From the NCBI GenBank assembly GCA_964625575.1, contig CAZVBQ010000002.1, positions 124,001 through 188,000 on the forward strand: a stretch of DNA of 64,000 nt. The letters run 5' to 3'. The DNA comes from UTCHB3 sp964625575 (GTDB lineage: Bacteria; Bacteroidota; Ignavibacteria; Ignavibacteriales; Ignavibacteriaceae). Both the position numbers and the translations under genes were made by a program. Every line of letters starts with the position of its first letter. Position 1 is the stretch's first letter. A model generated the notes under the pieces. The model saw only the letters and a program-made list of their open reading frames with translations, did no database searches and was not told the DNA's origin. Of this stretch, positions 1 through 8,498 are shown one piece after another.

Positions 1-1350
1 AGAAGCAACGCTACGGTCGAGGAGATCGTCGTTATCATACTGCATTCCCGCTGAAACCGTGTGATTAGCAGCCATCCATTGCAATTGCACGCCCCCCGTG
101 TGAAGCGGGTTCTCCGAGTATCCGTAATACGAAAGCGCGTCGAGGCGTGCTTTAGGTGTATCTTCAGCGAGCCCGCCATAGTAAGAGTCGCGCTTCAGAA
201 TCGAGAAAGCGTAGTTTAGAGTGTATCTGAATGAACTGCCGGGGTCGTGAGTCCATTTCAATTTACCGCCCCATTTGCTGTGGTTGGTCCACTCTGCAAT
301 TCTTGATTCGTGCACGGGACGGTCGAGCGACGCGCCTCCTCGTCTGTCCTCGACGATCCGGTGGAAAGATATTTGCAGATCACTTTTAGCGAATGGTTTT
401 AAGAAGCCGTTAACGCCTATCGTCTCATTCGCGAGCTTTCCTATTTCCGTGAAACCGTCCCCATTCCGGTCATAACCTGATCTTTCCCGGGTTGAGCCGA
501 AGAAGAATAGACCGGCGTCACCTGCTTCGGTCACGAGTTCAGCCACGGCTCCAACCTGCTGGTCGAACGCGCTTCCGAATGTGCTGCCGGAGTAACCGAT
601 CCTTGAACGGTTAAAAGCGGGGCGTTTTGTCATCATGTTCACCGTGCCGGCAACCGCGCCCGCGCCGTAGAGAGCCGAGCCTCCCCCTTTAACTATCTCG
701 ATCTGTTCGATCATTTCCTGCGGATAATGCTCGAGGCCGTAAACACCTCCGAGCGAACTGACAACAGGATCGCCGTCAATTAAAACCTGGGAATATTTAC
801 CGTCGAATCCGAGTATTCTCACCTGAGTAAAGTTGCAGTTATTACAATCATTCTCAACCATTACTCCCGTGAGGAGCCCGAGCGATTGGGCGAGGTTGTA
901 CGCACCCTGCTGTTGCATCTGCTTTTTCGTAATCAGTTCGGTTTTTACGGGCACATCCTCGTAAAGATGGCTTGAATTGGTGCCGGTAATAACCACGGTA
1001 CCAAGTTCGAGGAGAGCTTGTGAAAGCTCGATAACCAACCGTTGGGTATCTTCCTTCAGAGCAGTTTTAAGGTTCACCGATTTGTAACCCACCATCGATA
1101 CACTAACGGTCACCTCACCGGTGAGTATCCCGCTAATAATGAAGTCACCATTTTGGTCGGTCGCCGCGCCGAGGAATGTCCCTTGGATGACAACATTTGC
1201 TCCGGGGAGGGGTTCATTTGTTTTTTTATCGACTACTTTCCCTGAAAGGGTTTTCCCCTTATGGGGAACATCGTTTGCAGAAATTTCTTGTGTGAATGCT
1301 GCAAGTATAAATAATGTAACTAAAGCTAAAGTGTATTTTATCTGTTTCAT
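1..1350 (-). CDS. TonB-dependent outer-membrane receptor, partial (C-terminal part lies outside the window)
   Basis: This is an outer-membrane gated-channel receptor for an unidentified ligand. The frame is open from an ATG at 1350 to the window edge, about 450 residues. A signal peptide (MKQIKYTLALVTLFILAAF) is followed by a carboxypeptidase-regulatory-like beta-sandwich (residues about 33-110, GKVVDKKTNEPLPGANV, typical of Bacteroidota receptors). A plug domain follows (about 120-230) containing VRILGFDGKYSQVLIDGDP and EIVKGGGSALYGAGAVAG, and then the start of the beta-barrel. Most of the barrel is missing, so the ligand cannot be guessed; no SusD-like partner is visible. The family call is secure. 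The leader (1351-1543) is AT-rich close to the start. Confidence 0.93.
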   Translation of the reverse strand, partial: MKQIKYTLALVTLFILAAFTQEISANDVPHKGKTLSGKVVDKKTNEPLPGANVVIQGTFLGAATDQNGDFIISGILTGEVTVSVSMVGYKSVNLKTALKEDTQRLVIELSQALLELGTVVITGTNSSHLYEDVPVKTELITKKQMQQQGAYNLAQSLGLLTGVMVENDCNNCNFTQVRILGFDGKYSQVLIDGDPVVSSLGGVYGLEHYPQEMIEQIEIVKGGGSALYGAGAVAGTVNMMTKRPAFNRSRIGYSGSTFGSAFDQQVGAVAELVTEAGDAGLFFFGSTRERSGYDRNGDGFTEIGKLANETIGVNGFLKPFAKSDLQISFHRIVEDRRGGASLDRPVHESRIAEWTNHSKWGGKLKWTHDPGSSFRYTLNYAFSILKRDSYYGGLAEDTPKARLDALSYYGYSENPLHTGGVQLQWMAANHTVSAGMQYDNDDLLDRSVAS

Positions 1351-1543
1351 GATCGCTACCATAATTTTTCATAATGCTTATTTAAACTTAATCTAAATTA
1401 AAATAACGACAAAATTAAATTAATATTTTTATTATTTAGGCCACCAGCCCGGCTTTCCCTCTTGCTTACCGCATGACTTGAGCTAAAACAGCGCGACGAC
1501 CAAAGGCAAAACCATACACTGTTTCATGTCAGATCCCGGAAGT
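1351..1543. other. Intergenic leader upstream of the TonB receptor
   Basis: About 190 bases separate the small membrane protein from the receptor; both read leftwards. The half next to the receptor is very AT-rich and looks like a promoter region. The half around 1441-1500 is GC-richer and may be the tail of the upstream transcript. I looked for cobalamin and other riboswitch signatures here and found no convincing match. Confidence 0.4.
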
Positions 1544-1831
1544 CTATTTGAACATTTTCCTCGGATCATGGTCCGGTTTTTCACCATCTTCACGGTCAAG
1601 GTTGTGGAAGTCGAACTTCCCGTCAACGAAAGTTACTGCCCTGCGGGTGCCACGTTGATCCGCTGTACCTTCGGGGTTTTCCTGCTCCACTGCTGCCACT
1701 TCCTCCGCCTGATGTCTTGCCTTCTCTATCTCTTTAGCCAGTTTCTTTGTTCTCCGCCTCTCTCCGGCGAAGAAGATGACCGGAGTTACAACCGTGATCA
1801 GAAGCAAAAAGATGACTATCAGTTCAACCAT
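1544..1831 (-). CDS. Small single-pass membrane protein of unknown function (95 aa)
   Basis: Residues 2-22 (VELIVIFLLLITVVTPVIFF) form one clear membrane segment. A strongly charged, probably helical tail follows, rich in K, E, Q and R (residues 25-60) and ending in an acidic/basic mix. I do not recognise the family. The N-terminal anchor with a cytoplasmic charged tail is a coherent design, which favours this strand over the overlapping rightward frame (1526-1870), whose translation is cysteine-rich and shapeless. No clear Shine-Dalgarno is seen before the ATG at 1831. It could be read with the TonB receptor downstream, but the gap is about 190 bases. Confidence 0.55.
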   Translation of the reverse strand: MVELIVIFLLLITVVTPVIFFAGERRRTKKLAKEIEKARHQAEEVAAVEQENPEGTADQRGTRRAVTFVDGKFDFHNLDREDGEKPDHDPRKMFK

Positions 1832-1954
1832 GTTCTAGCCATAAATATAAAAAACAATACCGGAACCTAACTAAATAGTGATTATTTCTCAAACCCGGAT
1901 GGCACCCCCCCCCTGTTATTTTGTGACCGGAAGGTCAGATTGTTTCAACGCGTT

Positions 1955-1983
1955 TTGATTTTATTAATTAAATGCTAAATTTA
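1955..1983 (+). promoter_or_regulatory. Candidate Bacteroidota-type promoter for the gene at 2022
   Basis: TTG at 1955-1957 and TAAATTTA at 1976-1983 are 18 bases apart. This fits the -33 TTG / -7 TAnnTTTG pattern of Bacteroidota with one mismatch in the -7 box. A run of nine C residues lies about 110 bases upstream of the start codon. Confidence 0.35.
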
Positions 1984-2021
1984 GCCTCAAGATTCTTACA
2001 TAACCCGGAAGGAGCAGCAAC

Positions 2022-2510
2022 ATGGACTTCGAAAACGCACTGCACGGATTTTCGGAAATAGCACCCAGACTTACAGAACTGATACTGGATATGGGTGAAA
2101 AAAAGGGCCGGCTAAGTGATGAGGAAGCGGACAGGGTTCTCCAGCCGCTGATGGAGGAGTATGAAAGGCTCTCCGACGACCTCGCGGAACTTGAGGAGCC
2201 TTTTCTCAAAAACTTCGCGGATCTCATTCTGGTGCAGATGTTTGGATGTTTTGAAGAGTTCGACAAGAAAAGGGATGCCTTCCTGATGAAGCATCCCTTT
2301 CCCGGTGGTAAAAAGTATGAGAAGGCGCAGAACGATCTGATCGAGCTCTATAAAGAGGCGATCGAAGAGTTTCAAGTGCTGCGGCTTGTTTCCCTGAACC
2401 CGTTCTGCGACAGGCACGGCCTTAACTCAGAGGATGAGTTGAAGAAATTCATCAGCAACCGTAAGAAAGAGATAAAGCTGGACGACCTGTTCTACGCTCC
2501 CGAACCGTGA
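2022..2510 (+). CDS. Hypothetical acidic helical protein (162 aa)
   Basis: No family recognised. The protein is soluble, strongly acidic and predicted mostly helical (for example residues 30-62, with many E, D, L and R). It has no signal peptide or membrane segment, so it is probably cytoplasmic. The start is well supported by AAGGAG eight bases before the ATG. It is a single gene, convergent with the thioredoxin-like gene; the two stops are only a few bases apart (2510 and 2518). A C-terminal stretch (NPFCDRHGLNSEDELKKF) faintly resembles one in the acidic-tail protein at 14363 (IPYCDDNGFDPYQILVDLF). The two could be distant relatives, but I cannot show this. Confidence 0.75.
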   Translation: MDFENALHGFSEIAPRLTELILDMGEKKGRLSDEEADRVLQPLMEEYERLSDDLAELEEPFLKNFADLILVQMFGCFEEFDKKRDAFLMKHPFPGGKKYEKAQNDLIELYKEAIEEFQVLRLVSLNPFCDRHGLNSEDELKKFISNRKKEIKLDDLFYAPEP

Positions 2511-2517
2511 GCGGCTG

Positions 2518-3240
2518 TTATTGCAGATATTGCTCTACAATTGCCTTTATTTTATTGTTGATCTCTTCGCCCGGCCTGTTGTTTTCGGGGTCGGCGATAT
2601 ATTTCTTCAGTGCCTCTGCAACGTTGAAGTTCGGGTCGTCAGCCGCCACTTCGCCAAGTTTGGCAAGGGCTTTATCCTGATCACCCTCAACTTCGAGGTA
2701 GATGATCGCGTAGGCAATTGTAAGTCCCGAGGTAATTCCCTGCGCGGCGGCAGCGTCAAGCTTCTCGAGATACTTCATCGAGGCGTAGTTCTTTGTGGCG
2801 GCAGCATCGCTCAAGATAAAAGGGATAACCGAGGTTGAAAACTCTTCTGCCTCAATGTAGCCGGTCACGGTCTGGATGAATTTGCCGTCCGGTTTGAAGA
2901 AAGCCGTGGCAGGGTAACCGGTGATCTTGAATTTTTTACCGAACTCCTCCGGGGTGAGGGTCGCGCCCGCGATGGTGATGTCACCGTCTTTTTCGGGGTT
3001 GTATTTTATGGCGATGAAGCCCTCGTTGAGAACCTTAACGACGGGTGTTTTGGCGTATGTGGCGGTATCCATCACTTTGCACCAAGTGCACCAGTCGGTG
3101 TACGCATCAAGAAGAACGTGTTTGTTGTTTTCCATGGCAAGCTTGAAGCCTTCAGCGGGTTTGTACCACTTCAACTCCTGGGCAAGCACTGACAATGATA
3201 AAAACAGGACTATTGTAAAAATCCGGGTGAATGATCTCAT
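2518..3240 (-). CDS. Exported thioredoxin-fold protein with CxxC active site (240 aa)
   Basis: This is probably a periplasmic thiol-disulfide or protein-folding enzyme. A signal peptide occupies residues 1-20 (MRSFTRIFTIVLFLSLSVLAQ). It is followed by a thioredoxin-like domain with the redox motif DWCTWCKVMD at residues about 48-57 and a conserved cis-proline region (ITGYPATAFF). The C-terminal third is helical (residues 150-240) and resembles the helical extension found in thioredoxin_7-type proteins. The gene stands alone and is divergent from tspO. The substrate is unknown. Fold and CxxC are clear; the precise role is inferred. Confidence 0.88.
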   Translation of the reverse strand: MRSFTRIFTIVLFLSLSVLAQELKWYKPAEGFKLAMENNKHVLLDAYTDWCTWCKVMDTATYAKTPVVKVLNEGFIAIKYNPEKDGDITIAGATLTPEEFGKKFKITGYPATAFFKPDGKFIQTVTGYIEAEEFSTSVIPFILSDAAATKNYASMKYLEKLDAAAAQGITSGLTIAYAIIYLEVEGDQDKALAKLGEVAADDPNFNVAEALKKYIADPENNRPGEEINNKIKAIVEQYLQ

Positions 3241-3355
3241 TCCAATTCTCCGATATAAGGTAATTTAATTATGGGGTAAACCTGTAAGCGATTCGCCATT
3301 TGATGCGTGAACTTAAAGAGGGTTTCCGTGGTTTCAAATTTATGTAAATAGAGCG

Positions 3356-3371
3356 AATATCTCGCGATATT
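3356..3371. repeat. Short inverted repeat between the thioredoxin-like gene and tspO
   Basis: AATATC and GATATT flank a four-base centre (TCGC). It sits about 55 bases before the tspO start, in the only region available for two divergent promoters. It could be an operator, but it is short enough to be chance. Confidence 0.25.
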
Positions 3372-3426
3372 TGATACTGATACTGCAACGGGACGCGATT
3401 GTTCCCGCTTAAAAGAAAAAAATAAA

Positions 3427-3897
3427 ATGAACAAGACTGTTAAACTTCTACTCGCCATTGCCCTTCCCCTTCTTGTGGGAAGTGTAGCCGGACTGGCAAC
3501 CACCCCGAACATAAAAGACTGGTACCAATTCCTCGAAAAACCTTTTTTCAGCCCGCCCAACTGGCTTTTTGGTCCGATGTGGACACTGCTCTACATCCTG
3601 ATGGGTATCGGCTTTTACTTCATCCTTCAGTCAGAAACGGGTCAGTTGAGGAAGAGGGCGCTTAACGCGTTTTACATTCAACTGGCGCTGAACTTCGCTT
3701 GGAGTTTTATCTTCTTCGAGTTCAGACTTATCGGCCTTGCATTCTTCGAGATACTTCTGGTCTGGCTGGCTGTCGCATGGATGATCCATACCTTTTACCT
3801 CGTGAACAAAAAAGCGGCGTTAATGCAGATCCCTTACATCCTGTGGGTGACTTTCGCTTCCGTGCTTAACGGGGCGGTCTGGGTGCTGAACAAATAA
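3427..3897 (+). CDS. tspO: TspO/MBR family membrane protein
   Basis: TspO proteins are five-helix membrane proteins that bind porphyrins and related ligands and act in stress and tetrapyrrole handling. At 156 aa the length is normal. Five hydrophobic segments are visible, and the family signature around KPFFSPPNWLFGPMWTLLY (residues 38-58) is intact, including the tryptophans lining the ligand cavity. WTLLYILMGIGFYF and the ALNFAWSFIFF region also match the family. The gene is monocistronic, starting after a purine-rich stretch and ending at a bidirectional terminator. Given the many haem proteins in this window, a porphyrin link is plausible but unproven. Confidence 0.93.
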   Translation: MNKTVKLLLAIALPLLVGSVAGLATTPNIKDWYQFLEKPFFSPPNWLFGPMWTLLYILMGIGFYFILQSETGQLRKRALNAFYIQLALNFAWSFIFFEFRLIGLAFFEILLVWLAVAWMIHTFYLVNKKAALMQIPYILWVTFASVLNGAVWVLNK

Positions 3898-3899
3898 AA

Positions 3900-3929
3900 A
3901 AGGCTGCCCCGCGCGGGCAAGGCAGCCTT
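3900..3929. terminator. Bidirectional rho-independent terminator between tspO and pckG
   Basis: Perfect nine-base arms (AAGGCTGCC and GGCAGCCTT) surround a 12-base GC-rich loop. An A-run lies on the left and a few T on the right. It lies between two convergent genes, so it can serve both. Confidence 0.85.
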
Positions 3930-3948
3930 GGAATTACTGTTTACCGGA

Positions 3949-5745
3949 TCACAGTTTAGCGTACATCGCTTCGATCTTCTCGAGGGTGTCGTAGAGTGCT
4001 TTCGGAACGTGTCCTTCAAAGGTATCGTAATACTTACGGATGCTCTCCATTTCGGCGATGCCTGATTCTTTGTTCACATCGAACAAGCTTGCCATCTTAT
4101 CTTCTGAGAGCCCGAGTCCCTCAATATTTATTGAACCCGGTTTCGGCAGGTAGCCTTTGGGCGTTTCAACGGCTATATCGGCACCATCGAGACGGTTGAA
4201 TATCCACTCAAGCACGCGGATGTTCTCACCGTATCCGGGCCATATGAACTTGCCGTTCTCATCTTTCCGGAACCAGTTAACGTAAAATATTTTCGGAAGT
4301 TTCGCCTGATCGGCTTTCTCGCCTGTTTCGATCCAATGGGCGAAATAGTCACCCATATTGTAACCGCAGAAAGGAAGCATCGCGAACGGGTCGCGTCTGA
4401 TCTGACCTACCGCTCCCGTGGCGGCTGCTGTGGTTTCTGATGAAACGGTTGAGCCCATGAAGGTGCCGTGCGTCCAGTCGAAAGCTTCAGCTACAAGGGG
4501 CACTTCCTTCGCGCGTCTTCCGCCGAAGAGGATCGCCGATATCGGCACGCCCGCGGGATCTTCCCAGGCGGGATCAATCACGGGGCACTGCCCGGCAGGC
4601 GCCGTGAATCTTGAGTTCGGGTGCGATGACGGCTCGGGTGACTCCGGTGTCCAGGGCCTGTTCTTCCAGTCGGTAAGTTTCGCCGGCTTCTCATCGGTCA
4701 TCCCTTCCCACCAAATGTCTCCTTCGGGTGTAAGTGCAACGTTTGTAAAGATCGAGTTTGCCCTCGCTGAAAGTATCGCGTTTCCGTTCGTTTTCATCGA
4801 AGTGCCGGGGGCAACGCCGAAGAAACCGTATTCCGGGTTAACGGCGTAAAGCCTGCCGTCAGCTCCAAATTTCATCCAGGCTATATCGTCACCCACTGTT
4901 TCAACTTTCCATCCGGGAAGTGAGGGGGTGAGCATCGCGAGGTTTGTTTTTCCACAGGCGCTCGGGAACGCGGCGGCGATATACTTCTTCTCACCTTTCG
5001 GGTTGGTGATGCCGACGATAAGCATGTGCTCGGCGAGCCATCCTTCATCGCGTGCCATTACGGAGGCTATTCTGAGGGCGAAACACTTCTTCCCAAGAAG
5101 CGCGTTTCCACCGTAGCCACTTCCATACGACATTATCGTTCTCTCTTCAGGGAAGTGAACGATGTATTTTGTGGGGCTGCAGGGCCAGGGAACGTCTTTT
5201 TCACCTTCGGCAAGCGGCTTGCCCACCGAGTGAAGGCACGGCACGAAATCGCCGTCGCCAAGCTGGTCGAGAACCTTCTGACCCATTCTGGTCATAATTT
5301 TCATGTTACAGACAACATACGCGGAGTCGCTGATCTCAACCCCTATGTGCGCGATGTTAGAGCCAAGCGGACCCATGCTGAAAGGGATAACGTACATCGT
5401 ACGCCCCTTCATGCATCCGTCAAACAGCCCGGAGCCGGGCTCAAGAAGTATCTTCTTCATTTCGGCAGGCGCCATCCAGTTGTTGGTTGGTCCCGCGTCC
5501 TCTTTCTTCTCTGAACAGATGAATGTTCTGTCTTCAACTCTCGCCACGTCACTGGGATCGGACATGCAGATATAGCTGTTTGGTCTCAGCTCGTCATTAA
5601 GGCGTCTGAAAGTTCCGGCAGCTACCAGCTCACCGGCGAGACGGTTGTACTCTTCTTCTGAGCCGTCGCACCAATAAACCGCGTCAGGCTTGCAAAGTGA
5701 TGCCATTTCTTCGACCCACTTCAGCAGCTTTTTGTTTGTTGTCAT
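3949..5745 (-). CDS. pckG: Phosphoenolpyruvate carboxykinase (GTP)
   Basis: It catalyses oxaloacetate + GTP <-> PEP + CO2 + GDP and links the TCA-cycle pool to gluconeogenesis. At 598 aa it has the length of the GTP-dependent type. Visible motifs are the P-loop AAAFPSACGKTNLAML with its reactive cysteine, the metal-binding GDDIAWMKF, and the nucleotide-pocket regions NSRFTAPAGQCP and FYVNWFRKD. The start at 5745 gives the expected N-terminus. PEP carboxylase at 29696 works in the opposite direction on the same pool. Inverted sites upstream (5770-5812) may control it. Confidence 0.97.
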   Translation of the reverse strand: MTTNKKLLKWVEEMASLCKPDAVYWCDGSEEEYNRLAGELVAAGTFRRLNDELRPNSYICMSDPSDVARVEDRTFICSEKKEDAGPTNNWMAPAEMKKILLEPGSGLFDGCMKGRTMYVIPFSMGPLGSNIAHIGVEISDSAYVVCNMKIMTRMGQKVLDQLGDGDFVPCLHSVGKPLAEGEKDVPWPCSPTKYIVHFPEERTIMSYGSGYGGNALLGKKCFALRIASVMARDEGWLAEHMLIVGITNPKGEKKYIAAAFPSACGKTNLAMLTPSLPGWKVETVGDDIAWMKFGADGRLYAVNPEYGFFGVAPGTSMKTNGNAILSARANSIFTNVALTPEGDIWWEGMTDEKPAKLTDWKNRPWTPESPEPSSHPNSRFTAPAGQCPVIDPAWEDPAGVPISAILFGGRRAKEVPLVAEAFDWTHGTFMGSTVSSETTAAATGAVGQIRRDPFAMLPFCGYNMGDYFAHWIETGEKADQAKLPKIFYVNWFRKDENGKFIWPGYGENIRVLEWIFNRLDGADIAVETPKGYLPKPGSINIEGLGLSEDKMASLFDVNKESGIAEMESIRKYYDTFEGHVPKALYDTLEKIEAMYAKL

Positions 5746-5769
5746 CTTAAAACCTCGGTTGTTTCATTA

Positions 5770-5812
5770 TATTGTCGCTTATGTTTATTTTTACAGACCG
5801 TAAACGACAATA
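5770..5812. promoter_or_regulatory. Widely spaced inverted repeat upstream of pckG, operator candidate
   Basis: TATTGTCGCTTA at 5770-5781 faces TAAACGACAATA at 5801-5812. Read on the other strand the second is TATTGTCGTTTA, so the two half-sites match at 11 of 12 positions. Their starts are 31 bases apart, about three helical turns. They lie 25-67 bases upstream of the pckG start, where a regulator would overlap the promoter. The binding protein is unknown. Confidence 0.45.
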
Positions 5813-5934
5813 AATTTGAATTAAAAGATATCCTCGTATGTCAGTTCAAAATATTGAACTTTCAAAACTACTAAATTTAACGCATTTTTCAAATAAATGA
5901 GCCGACTTTACCCCCGTTCCCGGCGATATCCGCG

Positions 5935-6705
5935 ATGCTTCGACTGATCGAAAAACTCGGGCGAAAAACCCTCGACTTTATTTCCGAGCTCGGTGAGATT
6001 TCGCTGTTGCAGCTCAGGATTTTCATCGCTTTCCCCAAGATGTTCCGGAACCGCCGCCAGGTGCTCTATCAGATGGAGCATATCGGAGTGGGCTCGTTGC
6101 CTTTAGTGCTTATTATCGCTGTTTTTACCGGTGCCGTTGCCGCGTGGCAGGCTGCATATCAGCTTAAAGGAATTGCTCCCCTCTCGTTCCTGGGAGCCGC
6201 GACCAGCAGGGCGATAGTTACCGAATTGGGGCCAGTGCTCACCGGTATCGTTATCGCCGGAAGGGTGGGCGCCTCAATCGCCGCGGAACTTGGCACGATG
6301 AAGGTGACCGAGCAGATCGATGCCCTTGAAAGCATGGCTATAAGCCCGATCCGCTTCCTGGCAATGCCCCGCTACCTCGCCTCGATAGTGATGCTCCCCA
6401 TTCTGGCGCTTTTTGCCTCTTTTATCGCGGTTTTTGGCGCTTTTCTCGTATCTAATTACTTTCTCGGCGTTTCATCCGCGGTCTTCTTCCAGTCGGTGAA
6501 ACAATATTTCAAACTCTACGACCTCTTCACGGGACTCGTGAAGACCGTTTTCTTCGGAGCCGTCACTTCCCTGATCGGGGTGCACAACGGACTTCGTACC
6601 GCCGGCGGTGCCGAGGGGGTTGGCAACGCGACAATTCGCTCATTCGTCCTCTCGGCGGCACTTATACTTATTCTTGACTATGTACTCTGGATCCTCCTCT
6701 TCTGA
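5935..6705 (+). CDS. MlaE-family ABC transporter permease (256 aa)
   Basis: MlaE-type permeases form the membrane core of transporters moving phospholipids or other hydrophobic compounds between inner and outer membranes. The protein has the full family length with an N-terminal amphipathic helix and about five membrane segments. It contains the characteristic cytoplasmic signature GRVGASIAAELGTMKVTEQIDALE (split here as GRVGASIAAELG and MKVTEQIDALESM) and AMPRYLASIVMLP. No MlaF ATPase, MlaD-type MCE protein or MlaC is next to it, so its partners must be encoded elsewhere. A peptidase gene follows 40 bases downstream. Confidence 0.92.
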   Translation: MLRLIEKLGRKTLDFISELGEISLLQLRIFIAFPKMFRNRRQVLYQMEHIGVGSLPLVLIIAVFTGAVAAWQAAYQLKGIAPLSFLGAATSRAIVTELGPVLTGIVIAGRVGASIAAELGTMKVTEQIDALESMAISPIRFLAMPRYLASIVMLPILALFASFIAVFGAFLVSNYFLGVSSAVFFQSVKQYFKLYDLFTGLVKTVFFGAVTSLIGVHNGLRTAGGAEGVGNATIRSFVLSAALILILDYVLWILLF

Positions 6706-6745
6706 CGGGGCTCCCTAACCAAATTTTAAACGGAGATCAAACAAT

Positions 6746-7933
6746 ATGAACGACATAATTCTTCAGAAGCAACAGCAGGCAATTGAAATTTTAAAAGAAC
6801 AGAACATCGACATGTGGCTCACCTTCGTGCGGGAAAGCGCGTCGATCCACGATCCCGTGCTCGATACCATAGCGGGCGTGAACGTTACGTGGCAGTCGGC
6901 TTTTATCCTCACAAAGCATGGTCACCGGAAGGCGATTCTCGGCTCGCTCGATATCGCCAACCTTAAAGATGCCGGCACATTCGGCGACATTTCAGGCTAT
7001 GTCAAGTCGATCCGTGAGCCCCTCCTCGAGTTCGTTAAGGAAGTGGATCCAAAAACGATCGCCGTTAACTATTCAAAAAGCATGAACCTCGCCGATGGAC
7101 TCACTTTCGGGCTCTACAAAGTGCTGCTCGACCATTTCGCGGGCACCCCCTACGGCGAGCGCCTCGTCTCCTCCGAGAACATCGTCTCCTCCCTCCGTGG
7201 AAGGAAATCAGCCGATGAACTTAAAATAATGCGTGAGGCAGTGGCTATAACGCTCGAGATCTTCGATGAGGTTGGCAAGTTCATCACCAAAGGACGCACC
7301 GAAAAAGAGATAGCTGCCTTCATGACCAAACGCGCCCACGACCGCGGCCTGACCGTGGCATGGGAGGCCGACAGCTGCCCGGCGGTTTTCACGGGACCCG
7401 ACACCGCCGGTGCTCACGCGGGACCAACCGACCGGAAAGTGGAAGGCGGTCACCTGATAAACATCGATTTCGGTGTTAACTACAAAGGCTACTGCTCTGA
7501 TCTCCAGCGCACATGGTACATCCTGAAAGATGACGAAACGGATGCCCCTGAAGCGGTAAAGCAGGGCTTTGAAGTCCTCAGAACCTCGATCACCAGGGCA
7601 GCCGAAGTTCTGAAACCCGGTGTGACTGGCGTTGAAGTGGATGCTGCCGCCCGCGGACACATCACCTCAAACGGATTCGACGAGTATCCGCACGGCCTGG
7701 GCCATCAGGTCGGCAGAGTCGCCCACGACGCGGGTCCCGGCCTCTTCCCCGCCTGGGAGAAATACGGAAACCTCCCCTTCATCCCACTCGAGAAGAACCA
7801 GGTCTTCACCATCGAACCGCGCCTCTACGTCGCCAACCACGGCATCGTAACCATTGAGGAAGAAGTTGTGCTCACAGACACCGGCATCGACTGGCTGAGT
7901 AACCGACAGATGGATCTGATGCTGTTGAGGTAG
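6746..7933 (+). CDS. M24-family metallopeptidase (Xaa-Pro aminopeptidase/dipeptidase type, 395 aa)
   Basis: This is probably a dimetal peptidase releasing residues next to proline, or acting on dipeptides, in the cytoplasm. An N-terminal creatinase-like domain (about 1-165) precedes a pita-bread catalytic domain. All five metal ligands can be placed: the two Asp in NIDFGVNYKGYCSDLQRTWY, the His in HGLGHQVG, the Glu in FTIEPRLYV and the Glu in TIEEEVV. The start follows a purine-rich stretch. It lies 40 bases after the MlaE-like gene and may share its transcript, ending at the strong terminator at 7961. Family certain; exact substrate not. Confidence 0.93.
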   Translation: MNDIILQKQQQAIEILKEQNIDMWLTFVRESASIHDPVLDTIAGVNVTWQSAFILTKHGHRKAILGSLDIANLKDAGTFGDISGYVKSIREPLLEFVKEVDPKTIAVNYSKSMNLADGLTFGLYKVLLDHFAGTPYGERLVSSENIVSSLRGRKSADELKIMREAVAITLEIFDEVGKFITKGRTEKEIAAFMTKRAHDRGLTVAWEADSCPAVFTGPDTAGAHAGPTDRKVEGGHLINIDFGVNYKGYCSDLQRTWYILKDDETDAPEAVKQGFEVLRTSITRAAEVLKPGVTGVEVDAAARGHITSNGFDEYPHGLGHQVGRVAHDAGPGLFPAWEKYGNLPFIPLEKNQVFTIEPRLYVANHGIVTIEEEVVLTDTGIDWLSNRQMDLMLLR

Positions 7934-7960
7934 AAGGAATAGCCACACTTTAACTATAAC

Positions 7961-8000
7961 GCGATCAACCATTGCCCCGCTTTGGTTGATCGCTTTTTTA
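7961..8000 (+). terminator. Rho-independent terminator after the M24 peptidase
   Basis: A perfect 11-base stem (GCGATCAACCA with TGGTTGATCGC, 7961-7971 and 7983-7993) with an 11-base loop is followed directly by a T-run. Confidence 0.93.
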
Positions 8001-8031
8001 TTTCATTTAACACCACAAAAACCTGAATCTT

Positions 8032-8394
8032 ATGAACGAAACTATCATCCTTATAATCAGCGGCTTTCTTGCCGGGGTGCTTGGCGGATTTTTTGGAATT
8101 GGCGGCGGCGTTATCATCATTCCGGCGCTTACGCTCCTGCTCGGGTTTGATCAGAAGACGGCGCAGGGCACCTCGATCGCTTTCCTTCTTCCACCGGTGG
8201 GCATACTGGCATTCATGAACTACTACAAAGCGGGCTTCGTGGATGTGCGGGCGGCGATAATCATGATCGTGATGTTCCTCGCCGGCAGTTGGATCGCCTC
8301 CAAATACGCCGTCGAGATGGACCCCTTCTGGCTTAAGAAAGGCTTCGCGGTTTTCCTGATTGTTTACGCCGTGAAGATACTGTTTGAGAAGTAG
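8032..8394 (+). CDS. Half-size TauE/SafE (TSUP) family membrane protein (120 aa)
   Basis: TSUP proteins are proposed exporters of sulfite, sulfoacetate and other organic anions. Typical members are about 250 aa with two homologous halves; this one has a single half. The N-terminal signature is present (GFLAGVLGGFFGIGGGVIIIPA, here residues about 10-31) with about four membrane segments, and it ends cleanly at a stop. It may work as a dimer, as is inferred for other half-size members. It sits alone between a terminator and the cytochrome pair. Family call good, substrate unknown. Confidence 0.88.
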   Translation: MNETIILIISGFLAGVLGGFFGIGGGVIIIPALTLLLGFDQKTAQGTSIAFLLPPVGILAFMNYYKAGFVDVRAAIIMIVMFLAGSWIASKYAVEMDPFWLKKGFAVFLIVYAVKILFEK

Positions 8395-8498
8395 GGGCGG
8401 GTGGCACTTCGAAAAAATCGATTTTTAAGGGAGTTTTAAGCATGAATCCGGAAAATAATTTGTAATTTGTTCTTTAACTTTTGATAATACTTCAGATT

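Noticed and set aside
1431..1500. Possible cobalamin-type riboswitch before the TonB receptor (AGAGGGAA followed by GGTGGCC on the minus strand)
   Set aside because: The spacing and the rest of the cobalamin core (GGTGAAAATCC-like part and B12 box) are missing.
1526..1870. Rightward 114-aa frame
   Set aside because: It overlaps the better supported 95-aa membrane protein on the other strand and has no coherent domain pattern.
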